From NVTR01 sp965237505 (GTDB lineage: Bacteria > Pseudomonadota > Alphaproteobacteria > Rhodobacterales > Rhodobacteraceae), in assembly GCA_965237505.1 (NCBI GenBank), contig CBDEFR010000009.1:1928164-1992163 (forward strand): a DNA stretch of 64,000 nucleotides, written 5' to 3'. The translations under genes and the position numbers were made by a program. Shown here piece after piece: positions 44,894 through 58,402 of this stretch. The notes beneath the pieces were generated by a model. The model was not told the DNA's origin. It did no database searches and was given only the letters and a program-made list of their open reading frames with translations. Numbering within the stretch: position 1 is the stretch's first letter; the number at the start of each line of letters is the position of its first letter.

Positions 44894-47091
44894 AGTTCAT
44901 AGATCCAGACGATGCGGCGGCTATTGTCAGTGGGTCGTATCCGGATCCGTTTTCGATATTGGGCCTGCACTGGAAAGCCGATACCTGGGTTGTCTCTGCC
45001 TTCATCCCAGGTGCGGAAGTCATTGATGTTGTGGCGGTAAAAAGCAGTCGAAAAATTGCGTCCCTTGGCCCAGTTAAGAACGCCGAGGGGTTGTTCGCCG
45101 GCCAAGCGGGTCGGCAAAAAAAGCCGTTTGCCTACCGTCTTCGGATTTCAAACGGTGAATACAACTGGACGACGCATGATCCATATCGTTTTGCGCCGGT
45201 TCTGGGCGAATTGGACGAACATCTAATCGGCGAAGGCTCGCATCGCCGGTTGTGGGATGTTCTCGGTGCCCATGTTATCACGCATGAAGGTGTGGCGGGC
45301 ACACATTTCGCAGTCTGGGCTCCCAATGCAAGCCGGGTGTCGGTGGTCGGGGATTGCAATGGCTGGGATGGTCGCCGTCACGTGATGCGGCGGCGCGGGC
45401 AAACCGGTGTCTGGGAAATATTCATCCCCGGATTGGGCGATGGCGAGCCCTATAAATACGAACTGCTGGACCGGCACGGCCAGCTGTTGCCGCAGAAGGC
45501 CGATCCGTTTGGCTTTGGCGCTGAGCACGCGCCCAAAACCGCCTCGATCGTGCGCCAGGTAAAGGGCCACGACTGGGCGGACAAGGGCTGGATGTCAAAA
45601 CGCGCAGCACTGCAACGCATCGACCAGCCGATTTCAATTTATGAAGTCCATTTGGGCTCGTGGCGGCGGGTTCCCGAAGACGGCAACCGGCCACTGTCTT
45701 ACGCCGAACATGCCCGGGATCTGGTGGCCTATGTCAAAGATATGGGGTTCACCCATATCGAGCTGATGCCGATATCGGAATTCCCGTTCGAGGGGTCCTG
45801 GGGCTATCAGCCTATCGGGCTGTTCGTGCCAACAATCCGGCACGGCACGCTTGAGGAATTTCGCGGCTTTGTCGAGGCCTGTCACCGGGCCGATATCGGA
45901 CTGTTGCTGGATTGGGTGCCCGGCCACTTTCCCGAAGATGCACATGGGCTGGGGCTGTTTGACGGAACCCATCTCTTTGAACACAGCGACCGCAAGCAAG
46001 GCTTTCACCCGGACTGGAACACACTGGTCTACAATTTCGGTCGTAAGGAAGTTGTTAACTATCTGACGTCAAACGCGATTTACTGGCTGCGCGAGCATCA
46101 TGTTGACGGGCTGCGGATCGATGCAGTGGCGTCGATGTTGTACCGGGATTATTCCCGTGCAGAAGGCGATTGGGTGCCGAATGTCCACGGTGGCCGCGAA
46201 AACCTCGAGGCAATTTCGTTTCTTCAGGGCATGAATGCAATGACTTATGACGACATGCCGGGGATCATGAATGTCGCCGAAGAATCCACCGCCTTTCCGG
46301 GTGTCAGCGCTATGACCAGTCAGGGCGGTCTGGGTTTCGGGTACAAATGGAACATGGGCTGGATGAACGATACCCTGTCTTACATGGCGCAGAATCCTAT
46401 CCACCGAAAATTCCACCACCACAAAATGACCTTTGGCCTGCACTACGCATTTTCCGAGAATTTCATTCTGCCGCTCAGCCATGACGAAGTGGTGCATGGA
46501 AAAGGCTCGATGCTTGCCAAAATGCCCGGCGAAGGCGCCGATAAATTTGCGAATCTGCGCGCCTATTACGGCTTTATGTGGGGGCATCCGGGCAAGAAGC
46601 TGTTGTTCATGGGCAATGAATTTGCGCAAGGGTCGGAGTGGAACCACGACGCCAGTCTGGACTGGCATCTGCTCGAAAGTGAAGGGCACCGCGGCCTCCA
46701 GGCTTTGGTGCGCGATTTGAATGGTCTCTATGCCTCGACGCCTGCTCTGCATCAGCTGGATTGCAATGCGTCAGGTTTTGAGTGGATTGTGGAAAACGCG
46801 GCCGATGTGTCGGTTTTCGCCTGGATACGGCGCGGCAATAGCGGTGTCGCGCCGGTTCTTGTGGTGTCAAACTTCACACCCGTCAAACGCAATGGTTTTC
46901 GTATTGGCGTGCCGCAGGCCGGTCGATGGATCGAAAAGCTGAACACGGATTCTGAATTTTATGGCGGCGGCGGGCGCGGAAATCTGGGTGAGATCGTCAG
47001 CGATCAGGTCGCCGCATCGGGACGGACATATTCCATTAGTCTGACATTGCCGCCACTTTCGACGATATTTTTCGAACTGGCAGGTGAATGA
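44890..47091 (+). CDS. glgB: 1,4-alpha-glucan branching enzyme
   Basis: 733 residues. N-terminal carbohydrate-binding modules (DPFSILGLHW; THFAVWAPNASRVSVVGDCN), then the GH13 barrel: DWVPGHFPEDAHGL, nucleophile Asp in GLRIDAVASMLYRDYSR, acid/base Glu in NVAEESTAFPG, and LPLSHDEVVHGKGS. It introduces alpha-1,6 branches into glycogen. It overlaps glgP by four bases and the downstream glgC follows after 40 bp. Intact. Confidence 0.96.
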   Translation: MKFIDPDDAAAIVSGSYPDPFSILGLHWKADTWVVSAFIPGAEVIDVVAVKSSRKIASLGPVKNAEGLFAGQAGRQKKPFAYRLRISNGEYNWTTHDPYRFAPVLGELDEHLIGEGSHRRLWDVLGAHVITHEGVAGTHFAVWAPNASRVSVVGDCNGWDGRRHVMRRRGQTGVWEIFIPGLGDGEPYKYELLDRHGQLLPQKADPFGFGAEHAPKTASIVRQVKGHDWADKGWMSKRAALQRIDQPISIYEVHLGSWRRVPEDGNRPLSYAEHARDLVAYVKDMGFTHIELMPISEFPFEGSWGYQPIGLFVPTIRHGTLEEFRGFVEACHRADIGLLLDWVPGHFPEDAHGLGLFDGTHLFEHSDRKQGFHPDWNTLVYNFGRKEVVNYLTSNAIYWLREHHVDGLRIDAVASMLYRDYSRAEGDWVPNVHGGRENLEAISFLQGMNAMTYDDMPGIMNVAEESTAFPGVSAMTSQGGLGFGYKWNMGWMNDTLSYMAQNPIHRKFHHHKMTFGLHYAFSENFILPLSHDEVVHGKGSMLAKMPGEGADKFANLRAYYGFMWGHPGKKLLFMGNEFAQGSEWNHDASLDWHLLESEGHRGLQALVRDLNGLYASTPALHQLDCNASGFEWIVENAADVSVFAWIRRGNSGVAPVLVVSNFTPVKRNGFRIGVPQAGRWIEKLNTDSEFYGGGGRGNLGEIVSDQVAASGRTYSISLTLPPLSTIFFELAGE

Positions 47092-47131
47092 GCGCCTTTT
47101 GGGATACAGATTGACACCGGGGGAACCGATT

Positions 47132-48391
47132 ATGGATTTGGAAACGCATAGGCTTGCCCAGCAAACCATGGCATTTGTTTTGGCCGGTGGACGGGGCAGC
47201 CGGTTGCAGGAGCTGACCGACATTCGTGCAAAACCCGCAGTTTATTTTGGCGGCAAGAGTCGGATCATTGACTTCCCACTGTCAAATGCAGTGAATTCGG
47301 GGATCTGCCGTATTGGCGTAGCAACGCAGTACAAGGCCCACAGCCTAATTCGCCACCTGCAACGTGGCTGGAGTTTTTTTCGTGCCGAGCGAAATGAATC
47401 CCTTGATATATTGCCGGCCTCAATGCGTTTGGGCGGCGATAACTGGTACAAAGGCACCGCCGATGCCGTCACCCAGAATATCGATATAATTGAAAGTCAT
47501 AATATCAAGTACATTCTGATCCTTGCAGGCGATCATATATACAAACAGGATTATTCCCTGATGATCAAACAGCACGTCGAAAGCGGCGCCGATGTCACTG
47601 TCGGCTGCATCGCGGTTCCCCGTTCCGAGGCGATCGGTTTTGGCGTCATGCATGTTGATGAGCACGATTTAATTCTGGAATTTTTTGAAAAACCCGCCGA
47701 TCCACCGGCGATGCCAGGACATCCTGACCTGGCGCTGGCCAGTATGGGGATCTATGTTTTTGAGACAGAATTTCTGTGCGACGTTTTGCAAAAGGATGCT
47801 GCAGACCCGAATTCAAGTCACGATTTTGGCAAGGACCTGATCCCGTATCTGGTAAAAAACGGTAAAGCCATTGCCCATCCGTTTAGCCGCTCTTGCGTGC
47901 AGAGCGGCAGCGAAACCAAGCCCTACTGGCGCGATGTCGGAACTATCGATGCCTATTGGCAAGCCAATATAGACCTGACGGATTTTTCGCCCGACCTTGA
48001 TCTTTATGACAATGAGTGGCCGATCTGGACCTATTCAGAACTGACCGCTCCGGCCAAGTTTATTCATGACGAAGATGGTCGGCGCGGCCAAGCGGTGTCG
48101 TCCATGGTGTCTGGCGGCTGTATTATTTCCGGGTCAAGCCTGAACCGTTGTTTGCTGTTCACCGGCGTCAAATTCCACTCATTTTCTGTTCTGGAAGGCG
48201 TCGTGGCAATGCCCTATGCAGAAATTGGCCGAAGTGCTCACCTTATCAATGTCGTGATTGACCGGGATGTGGTGATTCCGGGTGGGTTGATTGTTGGGAA
48301 AGACGCGAAGCTGGACGCAAAACGGTTTCGCCGCACTGAAAATGGCGTGTGCCTGATTACCCGCGCCATGATCGAAAATCTGGACAGTTGA
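47132..48391 (+). CDS. glgC: glucose-1-phosphate adenylyltransferase
   Basis: 419 residues from ATG 47132 behind GGGGGAACC; an open stretch upstream begins with GTG inside glgB and is unlikely. Nucleotide-binding FVLAGGRGSRLQELTDIRAK, allosteric/substrate region GGKSRIIDFPLSNAVNSG, ILAGDHIYKQDYSLMIKQH and the C-terminal beta-helix (SMVSGGCIISGSSLNRCLLF). It makes ADP-glucose, the committed step of glycogen synthesis. Its stop overlaps the glgA start (TGATG). Confidence 0.96.
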   Translation: MDLETHRLAQQTMAFVLAGGRGSRLQELTDIRAKPAVYFGGKSRIIDFPLSNAVNSGICRIGVATQYKAHSLIRHLQRGWSFFRAERNESLDILPASMRLGGDNWYKGTADAVTQNIDIIESHNIKYILILAGDHIYKQDYSLMIKQHVESGADVTVGCIAVPRSEAIGFGVMHVDEHDLILEFFEKPADPPAMPGHPDLALASMGIYVFETEFLCDVLQKDAADPNSSHDFGKDLIPYLVKNGKAIAHPFSRSCVQSGSETKPYWRDVGTIDAYWQANIDLTDFSPDLDLYDNEWPIWTYSELTAPAKFIHDEDGRRGQAVSSMVSGGCIISGSSLNRCLLFTGVKFHSFSVLEGVVAMPYAEIGRSAHLINVVIDRDVVIPGGLIVGKDAKLDAKRFRRTENGVCLITRAMIENLDS

Positions 48392-49835
48392 TGCACGTTC
48401 TCTTCGTCGCCTCTGAATGTGCTCCCTTTATCAAGACCGGCGGCCTGGCCGACGTTATCGGGTCGGTGCCCAAGGCGCTGGCCAAAATCGGGGTCAGCGT
48501 AAAAATCCTGCTGCCCGCCTATCCGGCTCTTGATGCCATTAAAAAAACCGGCAAGACGGTTTTGAAAATCGCTGACCTGCATGGCGGTCCGGCGCGGCTG
48601 ATTGCGGTGCAGGCCGAAGGCCTTGATCTTGTGCTGTTGGAGGCGGCGCATCTCTTTGATCGCGCCGGGAATATTTATCTTGATGACAACGGCCGGGACT
48701 GGCCCGACACCCATTTGCGCTTTGGCGGTCTCGCAAAGGTCGGAGCAGAAATTGCGATCAAAGGCTTCAAAGGTTGGGTGCCGGATGTGGTTCATGCGCA
48801 TGACTGGCAGGGCGGGCTGGTGGCCGCCTATTTGCGGCAAAGCGACAAGCAATCACCGCCTTGTGTGCAGACCATCCACAACATCGCCTTTCAAGGGTTG
48901 TTTGACGCAACTCTGTTAGATGAACTGGGCCTGTCGCAGGATCTTTTCGCACCAGACGGGCTCGAATATTTCGGGCAGATCGGTTTTCTCAAAGCCGGCA
49001 TCGCATATTCTGAAAAAATCACCACGGTCAGCCCGACGTACGCCAATGAATTGCTGTTGCCGGAATTCGGCATGGGTCTGGCGGGGCTAATGAAGTCCCG
49101 GAAATCTGATCTGACCGGGATTTTGAATGGCGTCGATCTGGAGGCGTGGAACCCGGAGACAGATGTTGAACTGGCCGCCAACTATAGCGCCCGCAAACTG
49201 GCCGGTAAGAAAAAAAACCGGGCGCTGGTTGAATCGCGCTTTGGGCTGAACGCCAACCCTAATGCGCCGCTGTTTTGCGTGGTTAGCCGCCTGACGTCGC
49301 AAAAAGGCCTCGACCTGCTACTTGAGACCTTGCCAGAGCTGGTGGGGCGCGGCGCGCGACTAGCGCTTTTGGGCACCGGCGACATCAAACTTGAGGCGGC
49401 GTTCATTGGCGCGGCGCATCAATACTCGGGCTCCGTGGGTGTCATCATTGGCTATGACGAAGCGCTGTCGCACCTGATGCAGGGCGGCGGTGATGCGATC
49501 CTGATCCCGTCACGGTTTGAGCCCTGCGGTCTGACCCAGCTTTATGGGCTGCGCTACGGCACGCTGCCCGTGGTGGCCCGCACCGGCGGGCTGGCGGACA
49601 CGGTGATTGACGCAAATCAAGCGGCTGTTGTTGCAAATTGTGCCACCGGCATTCAGTTTTCCCCGATCACCGCAGAGGCACTGGATAACGCCATTGGACG
49701 GACCTGTGCGCTGTTTTCACAGCCAAAGGTTTGGTCGGCGATGATGCGCCGCGCGATGCGCCATCCGGTTGGGTGGGATCGCTCAGCGACCGCCTACCTG
49801 GATCTGTATCGCCAGCTTGTGAAACCCTCTGTCGC

Positions 49836-49839
<4 letters not shown>
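48391..49839 (+). CDS. glgA: glycogen synthase (ADP-glucose)
   Basis: 482 residues from ATG 48391 (MHVLFVASECAPFIKTGGLAD), which gives the invariant GT5 N-terminus with KTGGLADV. VVHAHDWQGGLVAAYL and SRFEPCGLTQLYGLRYGTLP, the C-terminal donor site, are present. It elongates glycogen with ADP-glucose from GlgC. Overlaps glgC by one base and glgX by four. Intact. Confidence 0.96.
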
Positions 49840-51949
<2,110 letters not shown>

Positions 51950-51953
<4 letters not shown>

Positions 51954-54047
51954 ATGCGACACAGGCACTGGACGATCTGGCTGACCGGTACGGTATTTTG
52001 CCGGGCTACCTGGACTTTGCCGGGATTGAGCAGACCACAGGACCCGAAACTAAAACGGCTCTGCTTCGGGGTGCCGGGCTGGTGCTTGACAATGACGCGA
52101 TGATTTTTGAGGCGCTGGCAGACGATACCGCCAAAGAAGACCGCCGTTTGCTTGCAGCCGAGGTGGTGATTGAATCCGGTCAGCCGGCGCTGCTCGAATG
52201 CCCAGCCGGCACCGAATGGCGAATTGTATCAGAGCCGCAAATCGAAGTCTGTGCGGGCCGCGCGGGCAAGGGCGGGATCAAAATTCCGCCATTGCCATCT
52301 GGTATCTATGGGTTGGAATTTGCAGCACAGGGCAGCACCGGGGCTACAACTGTTATTGTGGCACCACCCGGGCTGCCGTCGGTGGATGACATTACCGGCA
52401 CCGCGCGGATATGGGGCATAAACCTGGCGCTGTACGGGCTGCGCTCGGACCGGAACACCGGGCTGGGCGACTATGAAGACCTGGCGCAAGCCGCCGAGGG
52501 CGCGGTAGAATTTGGCGCCGGTTTCGTTGGCATCAACCCGGCGCACGCGCTTGGCTGGCGTGACAGCGGCACTCGCAGCCCCTATTCGTCTTCGCATCGC
52601 GGCTTTCTCAATACCGCGCATATCGCGTTGGACGGTATTATTGGATTGGAAAATAATCCGGCTGCACGAAAATTGCTGGCGGCGGCAGAGCTGAATTTTG
52701 CCCCGGTCCGGGCGTCCGAAACCATAAATTACATCGAACATCAGACCCAGCACCAGATCATACTTGAACAATTGTTCCCGAAATTCATAGAACAGGCTGA
52801 ACCCGATCACCGCAGCAATTTCAACGCGTTCCGCCTTGATCGCGGCAGGAGCCTGATCGAATTCGCATTTTTTGAAGCCCTGAGCGAAGATCACGGCGCG
52901 GACTGGCGCACTTGGCCCAGTGAACTGCAGGACAAAAACAGCGCCCAAGTCGCTGATGCAGAACAGCGCCTGCAACCCAGAATTCGCTTTCATTCATGGC
53001 TGCAGTGGCTGGCTGACCAGCAGCTTTCCGGTGCCCAGCGGCGGGCCAAAAGCTCGGGCATGGCGCTTGGGCTTTATCAGGATTTCGCGGTTGGCCCCAG
53101 ACGCGGAGCCGCGGAAAGCTGGTGTGAAAGTGACACGGTTGCCCGCGGCGTATCGCTTGGTGCGCCGCCGGACCACCTCAGCCCTGGTGGGCAAAACTGG
53201 AATATTGCAGCCTTTGCGCCCAACAAACTGTCGACGCATAAATTCGCCGCCCAACAGCGTGTGATCGCACAGGCAATTCGCCATTCCGGTATGCTGCGGA
53301 TTGACCATGTTCTGGGCATGAATCGCAGCTTTTGGATTCTGGATGATGGTAGTCCGGGGGGATACGTCCGGCAACCCTCGGACGTCATTTTTGGAATTAT
53401 TTCCATCCAAGCCGAGCGCACCGGAATCGTTGTCATCGGCGAAGATCTTGGCCTTGTCCCAGAAGGGTTTCGCAAGGAAATGTCTAGGCGCGGATTTTAT
53501 GGCTACAGCGTGCTGCAATTCGAAAAGTCCGAAAAGCGCGGCTTTGCTGCTTATAGCGACCTGCGCCTCCGGTCGCTTGCCTGTTTTGGCACCCATGACA
53601 CCCCGACGATGAAGGGATATTGGCAAGGGCGCGACATCGATTGGTGGCAGAAATTGGGATGGATTGATCAGATCCAGGCCGACAGAAACCGGCGCGACCG
53701 GTCTGTTGAAAAACTGGACCTTGGGTCGATTGGCCCCCCCTGCCGGGCCAGAAGCCGCCTCAGGTCCGCAAAATTTCGACGGTTTCCGCGACGGCGTTCA
53801 TCAGTCATTGGCCCATTCACCGGCGACAATTGTGTCGGTACAGCTTGATGATGTTTTAGGCCATATCGAAGCCCAGAACCTGCCGGGCACCGTTGACGAG
53901 CATCCAAACTGGCAGCGGCGATATGCGGTCCCGCTGGAAAGCTTCTTATCAAATTCTGAATTCATGAAAGTGAGCCAGATCATGGCTGACAGCGGCAGAT
54001 GCCTAAAAATGGCGCCTCGCCCGCAGGAGACAAAAAATGACCGTTGA
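51950..54047 (+). pseudogene. malQ: 4-alpha-glucanotransferase, frameshifted near the C-terminus
   Basis: Starts at ATG 51950, overlapping the glgX stop. GH77 motifs: RIWGINLALYGLRSDRNTGL, SPYSSSHRGFLNTAHIAL, GMLRIDHVLGMNRSFWI (nucleophile), VVIGEDLGLVPEGFR (acid/base) and SLACFGTHDTPTMKGYW. A run of seven C at 53734-53740 shifts the frame, so the first frame ends at 53848. The true C-terminus continues in the next frame (PAGPEAASGPQNFDGF… NLPGTVDEHPNWQRRYAVPL) to 54047. All catalytic residues lie before the shift, but the conserved NxPGT…NWxRR end is lost. Confidence 0.85.
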
Positions 54048-55670
54048 AACTATTCAGACCGCTCCGATTGAAGGCCAGATGCCGGGCACATCGGGCCTGC
54101 GTAAAAAAACCCGCATTTTCATGCAACCGGCGTACCTAGAGAATTTCATTCAGTCAATTTTCAACGCCACTGGCGGGGTCGGTGGCAAGACTTTCGTGGT
54201 TGGCGGCGATGGCCGTTTCTTCAACCAAAGGGCCATCCAGACGATCATCAAAATGGCGGCGGCGAACGGGGCAGCCACGATCATTGTCGGACAGAACGGC
54301 ATACTGTCGACCCCGACCGCATCACATCTGATCCGTCTTAACAAAACCGACGCCGGGCTGATCCTGTCCGCCAGTCATAATCCGGGCGGCATTGATGAAG
54401 ATTTCGGCATAAAGTTCAATACACCCAACGGCGGCCCCGCCCCCGAAAAAATCACCAACGCGATAACCCGCCATACCGACACGATCGCGCAATTCAAGAT
54501 AGCCCGGGTTGGCGATGTGGACCTAACCACCATCGGCACGACATCGATCGGCGACATGCAAATCGACGTTGTCGACCCGGTAGACGAATATCAGGCGCTG
54601 ATGCAGACAATTTTCGACTTCGACAAAATTCGCGCGCTTTTTGGTGCCGGGCTTACGATATGTTTTGACGCCATGCACGCCGTAACCGGCCCCTATGCGA
54701 AGGCGATACTGCAAGGCGCACTGGGCGCCGCTGACGGCAGCGTCGTGAATGGTATCCCCTTGCCGGATTTCGGCGGTGGCCACCCTGATCCAAACCCGGT
54801 TTGGGCCAAGCCGTTGATAGACCTGATGATGTCCGATCACGCCCCCGATTTCGGCGCCGCTTCGGATGGTGACGGTGATCGCAACATGATCGTCGGACAC
54901 GGGACCTATGTGACACCCTCAGACAGCCTGGCGGTGCTGGTGGAAAACGCAGCACTGGTCCCGGCCTACAAGTCGGGTCTGGCGGGCGTCGCGCGCTCGA
55001 TGCCTACCAGTGCCGCCTGTGATCGTGTCGCCGAAAAACTTGGCATTGAATTGTTTTGTAACGCCGACCGGCTGGAAGTTTTTCGGCAACCTGCTGGACG
55101 CCGGAAACGCAACGCTTTGTGGTGAAGAAAGCGCCGGAACCGGCTCTAACCATGTGCGCGAAAAAGATGGTTTATGGGCGGTGCTCATGTGGCTGAACAT
55201 TCTTGCGGAGCGCAAACTTTCGGTAGCAGAAATCATGGCAGATCACTGGGCAAAATATGGTCGAAATTTCTATTCCCGGCATGATTTTGAGGCAATTGAT
55301 ACCGATGTCGCGAACCAACTAATGGCCGCGCTGCGCGCCCGTCTCGGCGGCCTTGCTGGGGACAAGATTGCAGCCTTGTTGGTGACCAAAGCCGAAGAAT
55401 TTTCCTACCGCGATCCGATCGATGGGTCGGTCTGCGAAAATCAAGGCGTTCAGGTCTGGTTTGAAGGTGGTGGGCGCGCGGTTCTTGCGTCTGTCAGGTA
55501 CCGGAACGAAAGGTGCGACGTTGCGGATTTACCTAGAACAATACGTGCCCGATGTCGCCGATCACGCCCAAGATACGCAAGACGCCCTTCTGCCAGTGCG
55601 CAACGCGATTCTTGAAATTGCCCAGGTCGAAAGGTTTTTGGGGCATACAGAGCCAGACGCCAAAACTTAA
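54037..55670 (+). pseudogene. pgm: phosphoglucomutase, two frameshifts
   Basis: ATG 54037 behind GGAGACAAAAA. First frame: GTSGLRKKTRIFMQPAYLEN, catalytic serine loop LILSASHNPGGIDEDFGIKF, metal loop AASDGDGDRNMIVG. An extra T in the run 55054-55057 shifts ELF to the second frame (VTPTGWKFFGNLLDAG, CGEESAGTGSNHVREKDGLW). An extra base at 55485-55486 shifts to the third (RLSGTGTKGATLRIYLEQYV), ending at 55670. Pgm interconverts glucose 1- and 6-phosphate and links glycogen to glycolysis. With two lesions this gene is very likely dead, unless both are base-calling errors. Confidence 0.85.
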
Positions 55671-55873
55671 TAACTGCAAGTCAAATTGGTTGGGATGCAG
55701 ATATGTCCGGACTCGTGCGGCACTTCTTGTACAATCCCAGTTATGCGGCCGGGGAAGTTTTCATGAGGAACGGGCAACGCGATATTTAACGCAAACTTAG
55801 TTTACTGAAACACGTCGGAGAGGTGCTGTCAGACGAATTCGATCCAGTCTCAAATTCCTGCAAAACTGTGAAC
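55671..55873. other. gap between pgm and an IS6 scrap
   Basis: No gene is supported. Part of it may be the outer end of the IS6-family remnant that follows on the minus strand. Confidence 0.35.
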
Positions 55874-56250
55874 CTAAACGGAACGAAGTTGCCGCCACTC
55901 GGCCAGAGCGGCGCTTCGATTGAGTTTGTAGTTTTCGCGCGAGTAGAGATGACGCTCCAGGTTGAAATGGTTGTGGACAGAGGATTGCACGGATGCGAAT
56001 TTCTGCAGGCATCGCATTCGCCTGAATCGTAACATCGCCCGTTCTCGTCGTCGAAACGGCAGGTGAGAATTCTCGGCGCGGTTGTTTAGCCAACGGCCGG
56101 TTTGCTGTATTTCAGCATTCCCAATGACCTTCATCGCAGCTCCGTACGACCGGAATTTGTCTGTCACGATTACGTTTGGCTGGCCATAACATTTCATGGT
56201 TTTTCGCAAGAATATCAATGCGGCCGCACTTTTGTTTTCCCAGGCAGCTC
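55874..56250 (-). pseudogene. IS6 family transposase, C-terminal fragment
   Basis: Reads on the minus strand QPNVIVTDKFRSYGAAMKVI, then RWLNNRAENSHLPFRRRERA and SSVHNHFNLERHLYSRENYK, ending WRQLRSV. Only the last third of the transposase is present, with the final catalytic Glu region. The N-terminal border near 56250 is not an IS end. It lies between pgm and the aldolase gene, whose 3' ends face each other. Confidence 0.8.
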
Positions 56251-56333
56251 AACCCTCTTGGGTTGAAACCAATCGTTTATAGCGGAATTTGGTGTTCCGG
56301 CGTGGCACCAACGAACCGGATTATTTGCCTTTG

Positions 56334-58402
56334 TCACCGCAACGCCGCTTCGATATTTCCTCCGTCAACGGTCATCACGTGGGCTGTTGTTCTTTCGCTT
56401 GACGCCAGCGCCACAAAGGCTTGCGCCACGTGGTGCGCTTCAACCTCGCGCCGCAAAAGGTTGTCAGCCATATAAGTGCCTTCGTCGATCCCTCGGGCTT
56501 TTGAGCGCTTGCCAATAGTGGCGTCATCAAGCAACCCTGAGCGGATGCGGTCGGCGTTGATGCCATTGACGCGGACTCGCTTGGGGCCAAGTTCCAGCGC
56601 CAGTTGGCGCAGCAAAAAGAAAGTCGTGGCCTTTGGCAGTCCGTACGCCCCAAAGCCTTTTCCCGGGTTGACTGCTTGTTTAGAAACATTGAACAAGATC
56701 TGCCCACCACAAGATTGGGTTTCAAATATTCTCGCGGCGGTTTTGGCAAAGCTTTTGGTGAGCGAAGAAATTCAACTCAAAACTTTTACGCAGTACCGCG
56801 TCATCCAGATTGCTCATCTCACCTGTCCAGGCCGCCCCGGCATTGGACACCAGAATATCAAGTCCGCCGAAACGTGCGATGCAGGCATTGGTGGCCATAT
56901 CTGCCGCATATTCGACCGTGATATCTAGGGCGAGGCCGCCATGGTCCTTGCCCAACACGTTTAGCGCATCAGTCAATGCGGCCTTTTCCAGATCAACCAG
57001 AAATATATTGGCGCCACATGCTGCAAATGCCTGTGCCGTGGCTAGGCCGATCGTGCCAGCGCCGCCGGTCACCATCACGACGCGGCCGCAAAATGCAGGC
57101 GGGGTGGACTTGCCCAACTTGGCCTGCTCAAGCGACCAATATTCCATGTCAAAGAGCTGCTCTTCTCCGACCGGGAAGAAACCGCCGCAATCCTCGCCAT
57201 TGCTCATGGCGGTGATGTTCTGTTCGGCCAGATCGGCAGCGATGCCCGCCACCCTGGCATCGGCACCCATTCCAACCAGTCCAACCCCTTGGATCCACGC
57301 CAGATTTGGAGCCGGGTTCAGCATGATCTTGCCGGGTTCATGGTGCGCGGCGTTTTGGGCGAAATATGCAGTGTAACCAGCAATATATGCATCCACCGCC
57401 TGCGAAATTGCCGCTTTGCCTGCGGCCAGGATGTCAGCCGTCAAATGCAGCGGATAGTTCTTGGTACGGATCACGTGGTCGGGTGTCGCAACACCTCTGA
57501 CTGCCAGAGTTTCAAGATCTGGGGCGGGCCAAGAACTCCTGCACGTCGGGTTCTGCACGCAGGTCCATGACCGGCATGGCAGCGTCGCGGTTGCCGGTGA
57601 AATCCGAGTTCCGCTGTCCGATGATGCCGCGCAGGACCGGCAATACGCTTATTGCTTTGGCACCGATATTCGGAGCCGGTTTGCCAGAGTCCTTAGGCAC
57701 TTTGCCGCTTTTGGCCTGCAGCCAATCCGCGGCCATATTCGTGTGTTTGATGATCAGGCCGTAGGCTGATTTAGCGTCTTCAGAAAACGCAAAATGACCA
57801 TGGTTGAGCAGCACCAGGCCTTCAACGTCCGGGTTGGCCTCGTATATTTCGGCAGCGGCCTTTGCCAATTCGAACCCCGGCATGTGAAACCGGACAGTTG
57901 CGATCGCATTGTCGAAAATTTCGCGCACCACAGCGGTTGCATCCGGCAAGTTTGCCAGTGCTAGAATTGCGGTGGCGTGAGTGTGATTTACGAATTTATG
58001 CGGCAGGTAGGCGTGCAAAAGAGTTTCTACCGACGGGTTGGGTCCACTGGCATCCAGCATATTGCAACGCACAGTGTTCACCATGTCTTCGTCGCTGAGG
58101 CGATTCAGATTTCGCAAGGCCAACAACGGCTCGAGGCGAATGGCGGGCATATCCGATCCATCAATTTCGGATAGGTCCATGCCGCTGCCCTTGACGTGCA
58201 AAACGCGCATATATTTGCCAAAGATGTCCTTGCGCTTAACTTTGCAGGACGTGTTGCCGCCACCGTGCAGAACCAGTGCCGCGTCACTCCCGATCAGGCG
58301 CGATGCATAGGCCAGTAACGCAAGCAATTGATCCGCGCGGTCTTGCCCGGCATCGGCAACCAAGCGACTTGCTTCTGTCTTATTCCAACGGTTTTCAACC
58401 AA
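56334..58402 (-). pseudogene. bifunctional class II aldolase / short-chain dehydrogenase, frameshifted
   Basis: N-terminal aldolase part in the first frame (LIGSDAALVLHGGGNTSCKV, HKFVNHTHATAILALANL with zinc histidines). An extra base in GGGG at 57521-57524 moves it to a second frame (PDLETLAVRGVATPDHVIRT, then the dehydrogenase VMVTGGAGTIGLATAQAFAA and DILVSNAGAAWTGEM). An extra base in TTTT at 56753-56756 moves it to a third (QAVNPGKGFGAYGLPKATTF, to HVMTVDGGNIEAALR, stop 56334). The architecture is that of rhamnulose-1-phosphate aldolase/lactaldehyde dehydrogenase. An IS1595-type element sits exactly on its start codon. It follows mtnA on the same strand. Confidence 0.82.
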